Shown here piece by piece: positions 1 to 6,185 of a stretch of 9,339 nucleotides of DNA. The notes under the pieces were generated by a model. The model was not told the DNA's origin, did not search any database, and saw only the letters and a program-made list of their open reading frames with translations. Origin of the DNA: Actinomycetota bacterium. Lineage in GTDB: Bacteria; Actinomycetota; Thermoleophilia; Gaiellales; Gaiellaceae. The position numbers and the translations under genes are program-made. The stretch spans positions 1-9,339 of the forward strand of contig JACCYG010000210.1 in the NCBI GenBank assembly GCA_013696595.1, in the 5' to 3' direction. Numbering within the stretch: the stretch's first letter is position 1; every line of letters starts with the position of its first letter.

Positions 1-361
1 GTGGAGTGTCGCCGCGAATGACGCAGCCGAGCGCGATCACGCACGCGTACCGCTTCGTCTTCGCGAGAGCCATTGCCCCGAGCGGAAGCTCGAAGGCCCC
101 GGGAACCTGCATGACGTCGACGCGCTCGCGTTCGACGCCCGCCTCGGCCAGCGCATCGAGCGCGCCCTCGAGGAGCCGCGTCGTGATGTCGGCGTGGAAC
201 CGGCTGACCGCGATTCCCACCGAGCGACGCGCTCCGTTCGGGGAGCCGACGAAGACACCGACTCCGTCCGGGATCTCGAGCTCGCCCGGCGCATGCTCGC
301 GGCTCGGCTCGTCGGCGTCGGGGCCCGGTGGGCTCTCGTGCGTCTTGGCCCCCTCGCTCAC
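1..361 (-). CDS. ribH: 6,7-dimethyl-8-ribityllumazine synthase, 3' end missing
   Basis: Lumazine synthase condenses 5-amino-6-ribitylamino-uracil with 3,4-dihydroxy-2-butanone 4-phosphate, the penultimate riboflavin step, in the cytoplasm. About 120 residues are visible before the window edge. The family signatures VPGAFELP (about residues 84-91) and ALGCVIRGDTPH at the edge are clear. The GTG start at 361 overlaps the ribBA stop as GTGA, and a GAGGAG lies 11 bases upstream (373-378). I see no other plausible start before the conserved core. The core begins near residue 50 (VGIAVSRF), so the protein carries an N-terminal extension of roughly 30 residues compared with E. coli RibH. The extension is rich in Pro, Glu, Asp and Ser and is probably disordered. 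Identity is near certain; the start is likely. Confidence 0.95.
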   Translation of the reverse strand, partial: MSEGAKTHESPPGPDADEPSREHAPGELEIPDGVGVFVGSPNGARRSVGIAVSRFHADITTRLLEGALDALAEAGVERERVDVMQVPGAFELPLGAMALAKTKRYACVIALGCVIRGDTP

Positions 362-1611
362 GCCTCGCCCGGCTCCTCGAAGCGGAGGTCCTGATGGTGG
401 AGGCGGTGGCCGAGCTTCGCCCGCTTCGTCTCGAGGTAGCGGCGGTTCTCCTCGTTCGGAGATACCTCGATCGGGAGCTGCTCGACCACCGTGAGGCCGA
501 AGCCCTCGATTCCGGTCAGCTTCTTCGGATTGTTCGTGAGAATCCGGATCGTCGAGAGGCCGAGGTCGGCGAGGATCTGGTTCCCGATCCCGTAGTCGCG
601 CGCATCCGCGGGAAAGCCGAGCTCGAGGTTCGCCTCGACCGTGTCGAGCCCGCCTTCCTGGAGCTCGTAGGCGCGCAGCTTGTTCAGAAGGCCGATGCCC
701 CGCCCCTCCTGCGACATGTAGACGAGGACGCCGTGTTCCTCCGTGCTGATCCGCGCGAGCGCCCGTTCGAGCTGCTCGCCGCAGTCACAGCGAAGCGAGT
801 GGAAGACGTCGCCCGTTAGGCATTCGGAGTGGACGCGGACGAGCACGTTCTCCGCGCCCGTCACCTCGCCCTTGACGAGCGCGAGGTGGTGCTTTCCGGT
901 CAGCGTCTCGCTGAACGCGATCGCGGTGAACTCTCCGTACTCGGTCGGGAGGCGGACGGTAGCCGTCCGCTCCACGAGCTTCTCCGTTCGCCGGCGGTAC
1001 TCGACGAGATCGGCGACCGTCACCATCTTGAGGCCATGCCGCGCGCAATAGGGGACGAGGTCGCGTACGCGGGCCATCGTCCCGTCCTCGTTCATGACCT
1101 CGCAAACGACTCCGGCGGGCGCCAGGCCGGCGAGCCGTGCGAGGTCGACGGCCGCCTCGGTCTGCCCCATGCGCTCGAGCACGCCGCCGGGGCGTGCGCG
1201 CAGCGGGAAGACGTGCCCCGGCTGGATGAGATCCTCGGGCCGCGAGTCGGGTTTGATCGCAACCTGGATCGTCCGCGAGCGGTCGTGCGCCGAGATCCCC
1301 GTTGTCACGCCTTCACGCGCTTCGATCGAGACCGTGAACGCCGTTCCGAGCGGGGTCTCGTTCCGCTCCGTCATCGGGCGAAGGCCGAGCTCGTCGCAAC
1401 GCTCCTCGGTGAGGCACAGGCAGATGAGCCCACGCGCATGCGTGGCCATGAAGTTGATCGCCTCGGGGGTGGCAAACTGCGCCGCGATCACGAGGTCGCC
1501 CTCGTTCTCCCGATCGGGCGCGTCGACGACGACGACGAACTTGCCTTCGCGAACGTCCTCGATCGCCTCTTCGATCGTCGCAAACGCGCTTTGCCGTTCC
1601 ACCGTGGCCAT
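358..1611 (-). CDS. ribBA: Bifunctional 3,4-dihydroxy-2-butanone 4-phosphate synthase / GTP cyclohydrolase II
   Basis: 417 residues, usual for the fusion. Residues 1-205 are the RibB domain, which turns ribulose 5-phosphate into dihydroxybutanone phosphate and formate. It shows DRENEGDL (33-40), THARGLICL (57-65), TTGISAHDR (103-111) and PGHVFPLRA (131-139). Residues 213-402 are the RibA domain, which opens GTP with release of formate and pyrophosphate. It has the zinc cysteines C264, C275 and C277, QEGRGIGL (301-308), Y315 and D336/R338, matching E. coli Y105, D126 and R128. Oddity: the RibB motif usually read as GHTEA is GQTEA here (Q150), replacing the histidine that binds the catalytic metal. 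The ATG at 1611 lies 18 bases after the ribE stop with no Shine-Dalgarno sequence. The end overlaps ribH by four bases. The RibA half looks fully active; RibB activity is uncertain. Confidence 0.96.
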   Translation of the reverse strand: MATVERQSAFATIEEAIEDVREGKFVVVVDAPDRENEGDLVIAAQFATPEAINFMATHARGLICLCLTEERCDELGLRPMTERNETPLGTAFTVSIEAREGVTTGISAHDRSRTIQVAIKPDSRPEDLIQPGHVFPLRARPGGVLERMGQTEAAVDLARLAGLAPAGVVCEVMNEDGTMARVRDLVPYCARHGLKMVTVADLVEYRRRTEKLVERTATVRLPTEYGEFTAIAFSETLTGKHHLALVKGEVTGAENVLVRVHSECLTGDVFHSLRCDCGEQLERALARISTEEHGVLVYMSQEGRGIGLLNKLRAYELQEGGLDTVEANLELGFPADARDYGIGNQILADLGLSTIRILTNNPKKLTGIEGFGLTVVEQLPIEVSPNEENRRYLETKRAKLGHRLHHQDLRFEEPGEA

Positions 1612-1629
1612 GAGGGAATCGTAACGCGG

Positions 1630-2232
1630 TCAGCCGAGCTGCCCGCGCGCCTCCAGCAAGCGCTCGACGTGCTTGGCGAGGACGTCGACCTCGATGTTCA
1701 CCTCGTCTCCGGGCTCGAGCCGGCCCAGCGTCGTCTCACCGAGCGTGTGCGGGACGAGCGCGACCGCAAAACGATCAGGCACGAGATCGATGACCGTGAG
1801 ACTCACGCCCTCGAGCGTGATCGACCCTCTCTCGACCACGTATCGTGCGAGGTCGGGCGCGATCTCGACCTCGAGCCGCCGCCCCTCTCCCTCCGGCTCG
1901 GCGGAGATGACTCGGCCGACGCCGTCGACGTGACCCTGGACGATGTGGCCGCCGACCGGGTCGCCGGCGCGCAGGGCGGGCTCGACGTTCAGGCCGGCGC
2001 CGGCGGCGAGCCGGCCGAGCGAGGTGCGGCGAAGCGTTTCCGGAACGGCTTCGAACGTGAGCACCCCCTCCGAGACGTCCGTCGCGGTCAGGCAGACCCC
2101 GTTCAGCGCGACGGAGTCGCCGGTCGCCGTGCCTGCGGCCGTCTGCGGCGCGCGCACTCGAAGGCGCACGCCCTCCTCGTCGCCGTCGAGTGCCTCGAGG
2201 ATGCCGAGCTCCCGGATGATCCCAGTGAACAC
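1630..2232 (-). CDS. ribE: Riboflavin synthase, alpha chain
   Basis: Catalyses dismutation of two 6,7-dimethyl-8-ribityllumazine molecules to riboflavin, the last step of the pathway. The protein is 200 residues and has the expected two lumazine-binding repeats (about 1-95 and 96-190). Expected active-site elements are present: the N-terminal MFTGII with F2, NGVCLT with C47, GGHIVQGHVD with H97 and H101, EGVSLTV with S144, and EVDVLAKHVERL near the C-terminus. The GTG start at 2232 was chosen because it gives the canonical MFTGII terminus. The reading frame stays open upstream to about 2514, but that stretch lies inside the dehydrogenase gene and is low-complexity shadow sequence. The gap after the dehydrogenase stop is 25 bases and has no Shine-Dalgarno sequence. 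It is called ribC or ribE depending on species naming. Confidence 0.96.
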   Translation of the reverse strand: MFTGIIRELGILEALDGDEEGVRLRVRAPQTAAGTATGDSVALNGVCLTATDVSEGVLTFEAVPETLRRTSLGRLAAGAGLNVEPALRAGDPVGGHIVQGHVDGVGRVISAEPEGEGRRLEVEIAPDLARYVVERGSITLEGVSLTVIDLVPDRFAVALVPHTLGETTLGRLEPGDEVNIEVDVLAKHVERLLEARGQLG

Positions 2233-2257
2233 GCCGAAGACGATAACCGTCGCCCGG

Positions 2258-3169
2258 TCAATACCCGCGCTCCGGATCGATGACGCCGATGAGCTCCCGT
2301 TCTTCGCGAAAGCGCCGCACGTTCTCCTCGACGAGCCCCGCAAGCGGCTCGTCGAACGTTCCGGGCGGGTTGGCCGCGTGCGGCGTGATGAGGACGTTGT
2401 CAAATCGCCAGAGCGAGTGGTCGTCGGGAAGCGGCTCAGGGTCGGTGACATCCAGGCATGCGCCCCCGATCCGGCCGTTCTCGAGGGCCTCGACGAGCTC
2501 GTCCGTGATGACAAGGCGTCCGCGGGCGACGTTCACAAGCCAGCCTTCCGGGCCGATCAGCTCGAGCTCACGCGCGCCGATCAGTCCCTCCGTCTCGGGC
2601 GTGAGTGGAGCGGCCAGGACGACGTAATCGCTCTCGCGCAGAAGCTCGTCGAGGCCCTCGCTTCCGACCGACCTGTCGGCCCCGCGCACCGGTCCTCCCG
2701 TCCGTGTAAGCGCGATCGTCCGCACCCCGAACGGCCGGAGGCGCTCGATCGTCTGCCGCCCAATCGCACCCGCCCCGACGATTCCGACGGTATGGCCCGC
2801 GAGACGGTCTCCGGACCCCTCGTGCCAGCGCCTTCGCCGGGCTACCTGGGGAAGGCAGCGTGCAGCCCCCAGGATGAACGCGAGGGCATGCTCCGCGACA
2901 TCGGCGGCATACACGTCCTCCACGCGCGTCCAGACCCGCTCCCGGTCGACGACTCCGTGCTCCACCCACCAGTCCGGGCCGGCCGACCAGAGCTGCACCC
3001 AGCGAATTCCCGGATGGACGACTTCCCGGATCAGGTCGCGGGACGGAGGGCCGATCCAGACGACGGCGTTCGCGTCCCCGGGCTCCGCCAGTGTTCCTCC
3101 CGCACGCTCGATCGCCTTCGCGACGACGGAAGACCGCTCCGGGCCGACCCAGACGCGCGCCTCCGTCAC
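2258..3169 (-). CDS. D-2-hydroxyacid dehydrogenase family protein, substrate unknown
   Basis: 303 residues, slightly short for the family, which interconverts 2-hydroxyacids and 2-ketoacids with NAD(P). The N-terminal substrate domain includes SAGPD (62-66) and VAEHALAFIL (91-100). The Rossmann signature is GAGAIG (132-137). The catalytic triad is R216 (ARGR), E245 (DPEP) and H264 (TPHAAN). After the second strand the sequence reads ALTRTGG, with R156 where NAD-dependent members usually have Asp, so NADP(H) use is plausible, as in glyoxylate/hydroxypyruvate reductases. The GTG start at 3169 overlaps the ribD stop as GTGA, and ribE follows after 25 bases, so it is co-transcribed inside the riboflavin operon. 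The E245/H264 pair argues against an NAD formate dehydrogenase, which has Gln there. No riboflavin step needs this enzyme, so its role here is unknown. Confidence 0.92.
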   Translation of the reverse strand: MTEARVWVGPERSSVVAKAIERAGGTLAEPGDANAVVWIGPPSRDLIREVVHPGIRWVQLWSAGPDWWVEHGVVDRERVWTRVEDVYAADVAEHALAFILGAARCLPQVARRRRWHEGSGDRLAGHTVGIVGAGAIGRQTIERLRPFGVRTIALTRTGGPVRGADRSVGSEGLDELLRESDYVVLAAPLTPETEGLIGARELELIGPEGWLVNVARGRLVITDELVEALENGRIGGACLDVTDPEPLPDDHSLWRFDNVLITPHAANPPGTFDEPLAGLVEENVRRFREERELIGVIDPERGY

Positions 3170-4149
3170 GGCGCGTGCACGTAGGCCGTGACGAGAAGAT
3201 CCTCGCCGACGCGCATCACGTCGATACTCGAGAGCGTGCAGGCCTCTGCGAGATTTTGCGCTCCCGGGCCGGCGAAGAGAGACGGAGCGTCGTCGCCGCC
3301 GACGACCTTCGGGGCAACGAAGAGCATGAGCTTATCGACGAAGTCGGCACGGAGGAACGCGCCGGCGAGCGTCGGCCCGCCCTCGAGCAGAAGCGACTGA
3401 ACCTGCTGCTCGCCGAGGCGCCCAAGTTCTTCGGCGAGCGCGCCGGACAGGAGCTCGAGCTCGGACCCCTCCGGGAGAGACCCCTGGCCGAACGCGAGGC
3501 GGCGCGGCTGTCGCTCGGCGCCGACGTCACGCGCCGTGAGCTGCGGGTTCTCGGCGCGCACGGTCCCCATCCCGACCGCGACGGCGTCTGAAGCGGCGCG
3601 AAGCTCGTGGACGACGCGACGGCTTTCCTCCCCGGAAACCCAGCGCGCATCTCCACTCGAAGCGGCCAGGCGGCCGTCGAGAGTCATCGCTGCTTTGTAC
3701 GTGACGAAGGGCCGACTGAGCCGCGCCCACGTCCGAAAGGCTTCGTTCTGACGCCGGGCCCGTTCGGCGAGGTCGCCTTCCGCGATTTCGACCTCGACTC
3801 CGGCTTCACGGAGGCGCGCGAACCCTCGTCCGTTGACGAGCGGGTAAGGATCGTCGGCCGCGGCGACAACACGCTCGACTCCGGCCTCCACGATCGCGTC
3901 CGCGCATGCGCCGGTCCGACCTTGATGGGCGCAGGGCTCGAGCGTCACGTAGAGAGTCGCCCCTCGCGCGCGCGGTCCCGCGGCGCTGAGCGCGGCGGCC
4001 TCGGCGTGGGGACCGCCCGGCCGCTCGTGCCATCCTTCTCCGACCACTTCGCCGTCGCGGACGACCACGGCGCCGACGACGGGATTCGGCCGCGTCGTCC
4101 CGCGCCCACGCTCGGCGAGCTCGAGTGCGCGCTCGAGCGGGTCGCTCAT
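3166..4149 (-). CDS. ribD: Bifunctional pyrimidine deaminase / reductase RibD, compact reductase domain
   Basis: RibD deaminates and then reduces the GTP cyclohydrolase II product to 5-amino-6-ribitylamino-uracil 5'-phosphate, using NADPH. The 327 residues are shorter than the usual 360 or so. The deaminase domain (1-145) has the zinc motif intact: HAE (48-50) and PCAHQGRTGAC with C73 and C82. The reductase domain (147-325) has K152 in KAAMTLDGR, WVSGEESR (170-177), NPQLTAR (201-207), LLLEGGPTLAG (253-263) and FVAPKVVGG (277-285). Between LTAR and LLLEGG there are 45 residues, against about 80 in B. subtilis RibG from memory, and the usual VxDS strand reads LAFGQG. The ATG start at 4149 overlaps the rpe stop as ATGA. 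The stop overlaps the dehydrogenase start. Identity is certain; reductase activity is likely. Confidence 0.95.
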   Translation of the reverse strand: MSDPLERALELAERGRGTTRPNPVVGAVVVRDGEVVGEGWHERPGGPHAEAAALSAAGPRARGATLYVTLEPCAHQGRTGACADAIVEAGVERVVAAADDPYPLVNGRGFARLREAGVEVEIAEGDLAERARRQNEAFRTWARLSRPFVTYKAAMTLDGRLAASSGDARWVSGEESRRVVHELRAASDAVAVGMGTVRAENPQLTARDVGAERQPRRLAFGQGSLPEGSELELLSGALAEELGRLGEQQVQSLLLEGGPTLAGAFLRADFVDKLMLFVAPKVVGGDDAPSLFAGPGAQNLAEACTLSSIDVMRVGEDLLVTAYVHAP

Positions 4150-4823
4150 CCGAGCGCGCGCACGAGCCGCTGGTAGGCGCGCGGCAGGTCTTCCCGCTCG
4201 AAGATCGCACTCCCCGCGACGATCAGCTCCGCTCCGGCGCGGTGGATCGCGGCGACGTTATCGTTCGTGACGCCGCCGTCGACCTGCACGTACACGCTGG
4301 CCGCGACGCGTTCGCGCAGCTCGGCGATTCGATCGATCGACTCGGGCAGGAACGTCTGTCCGGAGTAGCCGGGATGAATGCTCATGCAGAGGACGAGATC
4401 GACGCCGTCGCTGGCAGCCACCGCCTCGTCCACGGACGTCTCGGGATTGAACGCGATGCCGACGCGAAGGTCGAACTCGCGCGCGAGGGCCGCGGTCGCG
4501 GCGGGATCCTCCGAGACCTCAACGTGAAACGTAACGGAGTCGCCACCCGCGTCTGCGATCTGCTTGAAGTGGCGTTCGGGATTGTCGACCATGAGATGAC
4601 AGTCGAGGACGCCCCCTCGCTCGTGAACGTGGCGTGAGATCGAACGGAGGACGATCGGCCCGATCGTGACCGGCTCGACGAAGTGGCCGTCACCGATGTC
4701 GAAGTGGAAGACTCGCGCGCCCGCGTTCAGAAGGTGGTCGATCTGCTCGCCGAGCCGCGAGAAGTCCGCCGCATAGAGCGACGGCTCGACCTCTACGGTG
4801 CGCACCCAGTCGTACCAGGCCAT
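4146..4823 (-). CDS. rpe: Ribulose-phosphate 3-epimerase
   Basis: Interconverts ribulose 5-phosphate and xylulose 5-phosphate in the pentose phosphate pathway. Its substrate pool also feeds RibB, two genes beyond ribD. The 225 residues equal the E. coli length. The (beta/alpha)8 barrel shows EPSLYAADF (13-21), metal ligands H40 and D42 in HFDIGDGHF, H76 in CHLMVD, MSIHPGYSGQ (147-156), and D182 in VDGG. A phosphate-binding GS lies in VAGSAIF (202-208). The usual VMDG is IGDG, so one active-site Met is replaced by Gly. The ATG at 4823 is preferred over the longer open frame to 4922. It gives the standard N-terminus, overlaps the rsmB stop as TGATG and has GAGG five bases upstream. The upstream extension is a proline-rich shadow of rsmB. 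Confidence 0.95.
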   Translation of the reverse strand: MAWYDWVRTVEVEPSLYAADFSRLGEQIDHLLNAGARVFHFDIGDGHFVEPVTIGPIVLRSISRHVHERGGVLDCHLMVDNPERHFKQIADAGGDSVTFHVEVSEDPAATAALAREFDLRVGIAFNPETSVDEAVAASDGVDLVLCMSIHPGYSGQTFLPESIDRIAELRERVAASVYVQVDGGVTNDNVAAIHRAGAELIVAGSAIFEREDLPRAYQRLVRALG

Positions 4824-6091
4824 CAGAGCCTCATTCTCGCCACGAAGAAGCCCGACGTGCCGTGGACATGCGGTTGGGTGAGGAGGAACTCCGGGCGCCG
4901 GGGGTGGCTGTACGAGGGCCACGCGGTCCCGAGATTGTCAAGTGTGAGGCCAAGCGCGTCGATGACGTCTTCGTTCTCGGCGCGGTGCATCGTGCAGACG
5001 GCGTAGGTGAGGGTGCCGCCTTCGTTCACGCGATCGGCGGCCGCTTGGAGGAGCGCGAGTTGAAGCTCCGGAAGCGGCTCGGCGCGCCAGCGGAGGTCGG
5101 GCCGGGACGCGAGTACGCCGAGCCCCGAACAGGGAGCGTCGACGAGGACTCGGTCGAACGTCCCGAGGTCGCTCGAAAGCTCGAGCGCGTCTTCGTTCAC
5201 GACGGTGACGTTCTCGGCGCCGAGACGGGCCACGTTCTCCGCAAGCTCCCGGGCGCGGCCGGCGTGCTTCTCGACGGCGACCACCTCGGCTGCGGTCTCG
5301 GCGAGCTGCGTGGCCTTGCCGCCCGGCGCGGCGCAGAGGTCGAGGACGCGCTCGCCCTGCTCGACGCCGACCGCGAGCCCCGCAAGCTGCGAGCCGCGGC
5401 TCTGCGGCCAGACGAGGCCGCTCTCGATCCACTCGGTCGGCACACGTTCGACGCGGCGTGCGTTCGGAAGTTCGGAATCGCGCTCGCCGGGGAGGTCACG
5501 GCCGCGTGCGGTGACACGCACGACGGTCTCGGGCGGCTGGTTCTGAGCTTCCATGAGCGCGAGAGCAGCGTCGCGCCCGTGCTCGCGCCACCAGACGTCG
5601 GCGATCCAGTCTGGATAGGAGTGCTTGAGCGCGGCGTCCGCGGGCGTCGTCTCGCCGAGGCGGTCCAGGAGGCCGTGAATCCCTTCGGCGAGGCGGCGCA
5701 TGACCGCGTTCGTGAAAGCGACGGCCCGCTCTAGACCGGCTGCGCGAACGAGCTCGACCGATTCGTTTGCCGCCGCGTGCGGCGGAACACCGTCCATGTA
5801 GGCCAGCTGAAAAGCGCCGGTGCGAAGGGCCGCGCGAACGGGCGGATCAAGCTTCCTGACGGGGCGCCGACCGAGCGTGTCGATCGCGTGGTCGAGCGTC
5901 CGGACGCGCTGGACGGTGCCGAAGGCGAGCTGCATCGCGAACGCGCGATCCCGGGCGTCGAGATCGACAGCCGCCGCACGAAACGCTCGGTCGGCGTAGG
6001 CGCCCTCCTCGAACACCCGGCGAACGACCTCGTACGCGGCCTGCCGCGCCGTCGCCGCGCCTTGAATCAAAGAACCGGCGTCTTGGGGCAC
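4823..6091 (-). CDS. rsmB: 16S rRNA (cytosine-C5) methyltransferase RsmB/Sun family
   Basis: Methylates a cytosine of 16S rRNA (C967 in E. coli) using S-adenosylmethionine. With the GTG start at 6091 it has 422 residues, close to the 429 of E. coli. Residues about 10-135 form the NusB-like RNA-binding domain, with AFGTVQ and LAYMDGVPPHAAANESV. The methyltransferase domain follows, with LDLCAAPGGK (250-259), DAPCSGLG (318-325, C321) and TYAVCTM (362-368, C366). C321 and C366 are the release and nucleophile cysteines of this family. The frame is open up to a TTG at 6169, but that stretch contains the palindromes after fmt and is not RsmB-like. A TTG at 6070 is an alternative start. No strong Shine-Dalgarno sequence is seen. 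The stop overlaps rpe by one base, coupling the two genes. Confidence 0.93.
   Translation of the reverse strand: MPQDAGSLIQGAATARQAAYEVVRRVFEEGAYADRAFRAAAVDLDARDRAFAMQLAFGTVQRVRTLDHAIDTLGRRPVRKLDPPVRAALRTGAFQLAYMDGVPPHAAANESVELVRAAGLERAVAFTNAVMRRLAEGIHGLLDRLGETTPADAALKHSYPDWIADVWWREHGRDAALALMEAQNQPPETVVRVTARGRDLPGERDSELPNARRVERVPTEWIESGLVWPQSRGSQLAGLAVGVEQGERVLDLCAAPGGKATQLAETAAEVVAVEKHAGRARELAENVARLGAENVTVVNEDALELSSDLGTFDRVLVDAPCSGLGVLASRPDLRWRAEPLPELQLALLQAAADRVNEGGTLTYAVCTMHRAENEDVIDALGLTLDNLGTAWPSYSHPRRPEFLLTQPHVHGTSGFFVARMRL
4829..4832 (-). promoter_or_regulatory. Ribosome binding site of rpe
   Basis: On the minus strand this reads GAGG, five bases before the ATG at 4823. It is the clearest Shine-Dalgarno sequence in the window and decides the rpe start in favour of 4823. 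It lies inside the last codons of rsmB. Confidence 0.6.
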
Positions 6092-6124
6092 CCCGGCCCA
6101 CCACCCGCTTTCGAGCTTAGCCCG

Positions 6125-6146
6125 AAAAAGCGCACCTGAGGTGCAC
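6125..6146 (-). terminator. Candidate intrinsic terminator after fmt
   Basis: Read on the minus strand, 6146-6130 can form a 7-bp stem (one G-U pair) with a UCA loop. It is followed directly by five Us (6129-6125). It lies 40 bases after the fmt stop and before rsmB. The U tract is short and then becomes GC-rich, so termination may be partial. No folding energy was computed. Confidence 0.45.
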
Positions 6147-6155
6147 AAAATGTGC
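6132..6155. promoter_or_regulatory. Overlapping palindromes between fmt and rsmB
   Basis: Three nested palindromes share bases. GCACCT-g-AGGTGC spans 6132-6144, GTGCAC spans 6141-6146, and GCACA-aaa-TGTGC spans 6143-6155. The first and third cannot fold together in RNA because they share 6143-6144. The block could be an attenuator/antiterminator pair, or a DNA operator. A weak -10-like TAAGCT occurs on the minus strand at 6119-6114, but I see no good -35. The rest of the 94-base gap shows nothing else I recognise. Confidence 0.35.
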
Positions 6156-6185
6156 CCGTCTCGCAGCAAGGCTGTCTCGAAACGA

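Noticed and set aside
2233..2257. Small hairpin in the dehydrogenase-ribE gap
   Set aside because: Only a 4-bp stem (GACG/CGTC) without a U tract; expected by chance.
829..2283. 484-residue open frame on the plus strand
   Set aside because: It lies antisense to ribBA and ribE, whose motifs are clear. Its translation is Arg/Asp/Glu-rich with no recognisable domain. Long antisense frames are expected at this GC content.
2233..2514. N-terminal extension of riboflavin synthase
   Set aside because: The frame is open upstream, but it overlaps the dehydrogenase, is Ser/Arg/Thr-rich shadow sequence, and the conserved MFTGII start is at 2232.
2258..3169. Dehydrogenase as an NAD formate dehydrogenase, recycling formate from RibBA and Def
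   Set aside because: The idea fits the context, but the catalytic pair is Glu245/His264 where formate dehydrogenases have Gln/His. The protein is also much shorter, and R156 does not suit NAD.
1943..3184. 413-residue open frame on the plus strand
   Set aside because: It is antisense to ribE and the dehydrogenase, both well supported; no domain is recognised.
6092..6169. N-terminal extension of RsmB from a TTG at 6169
   Set aside because: It would translate through the palindromes and U tract after fmt, and the residues do not resemble the NusB-like domain.
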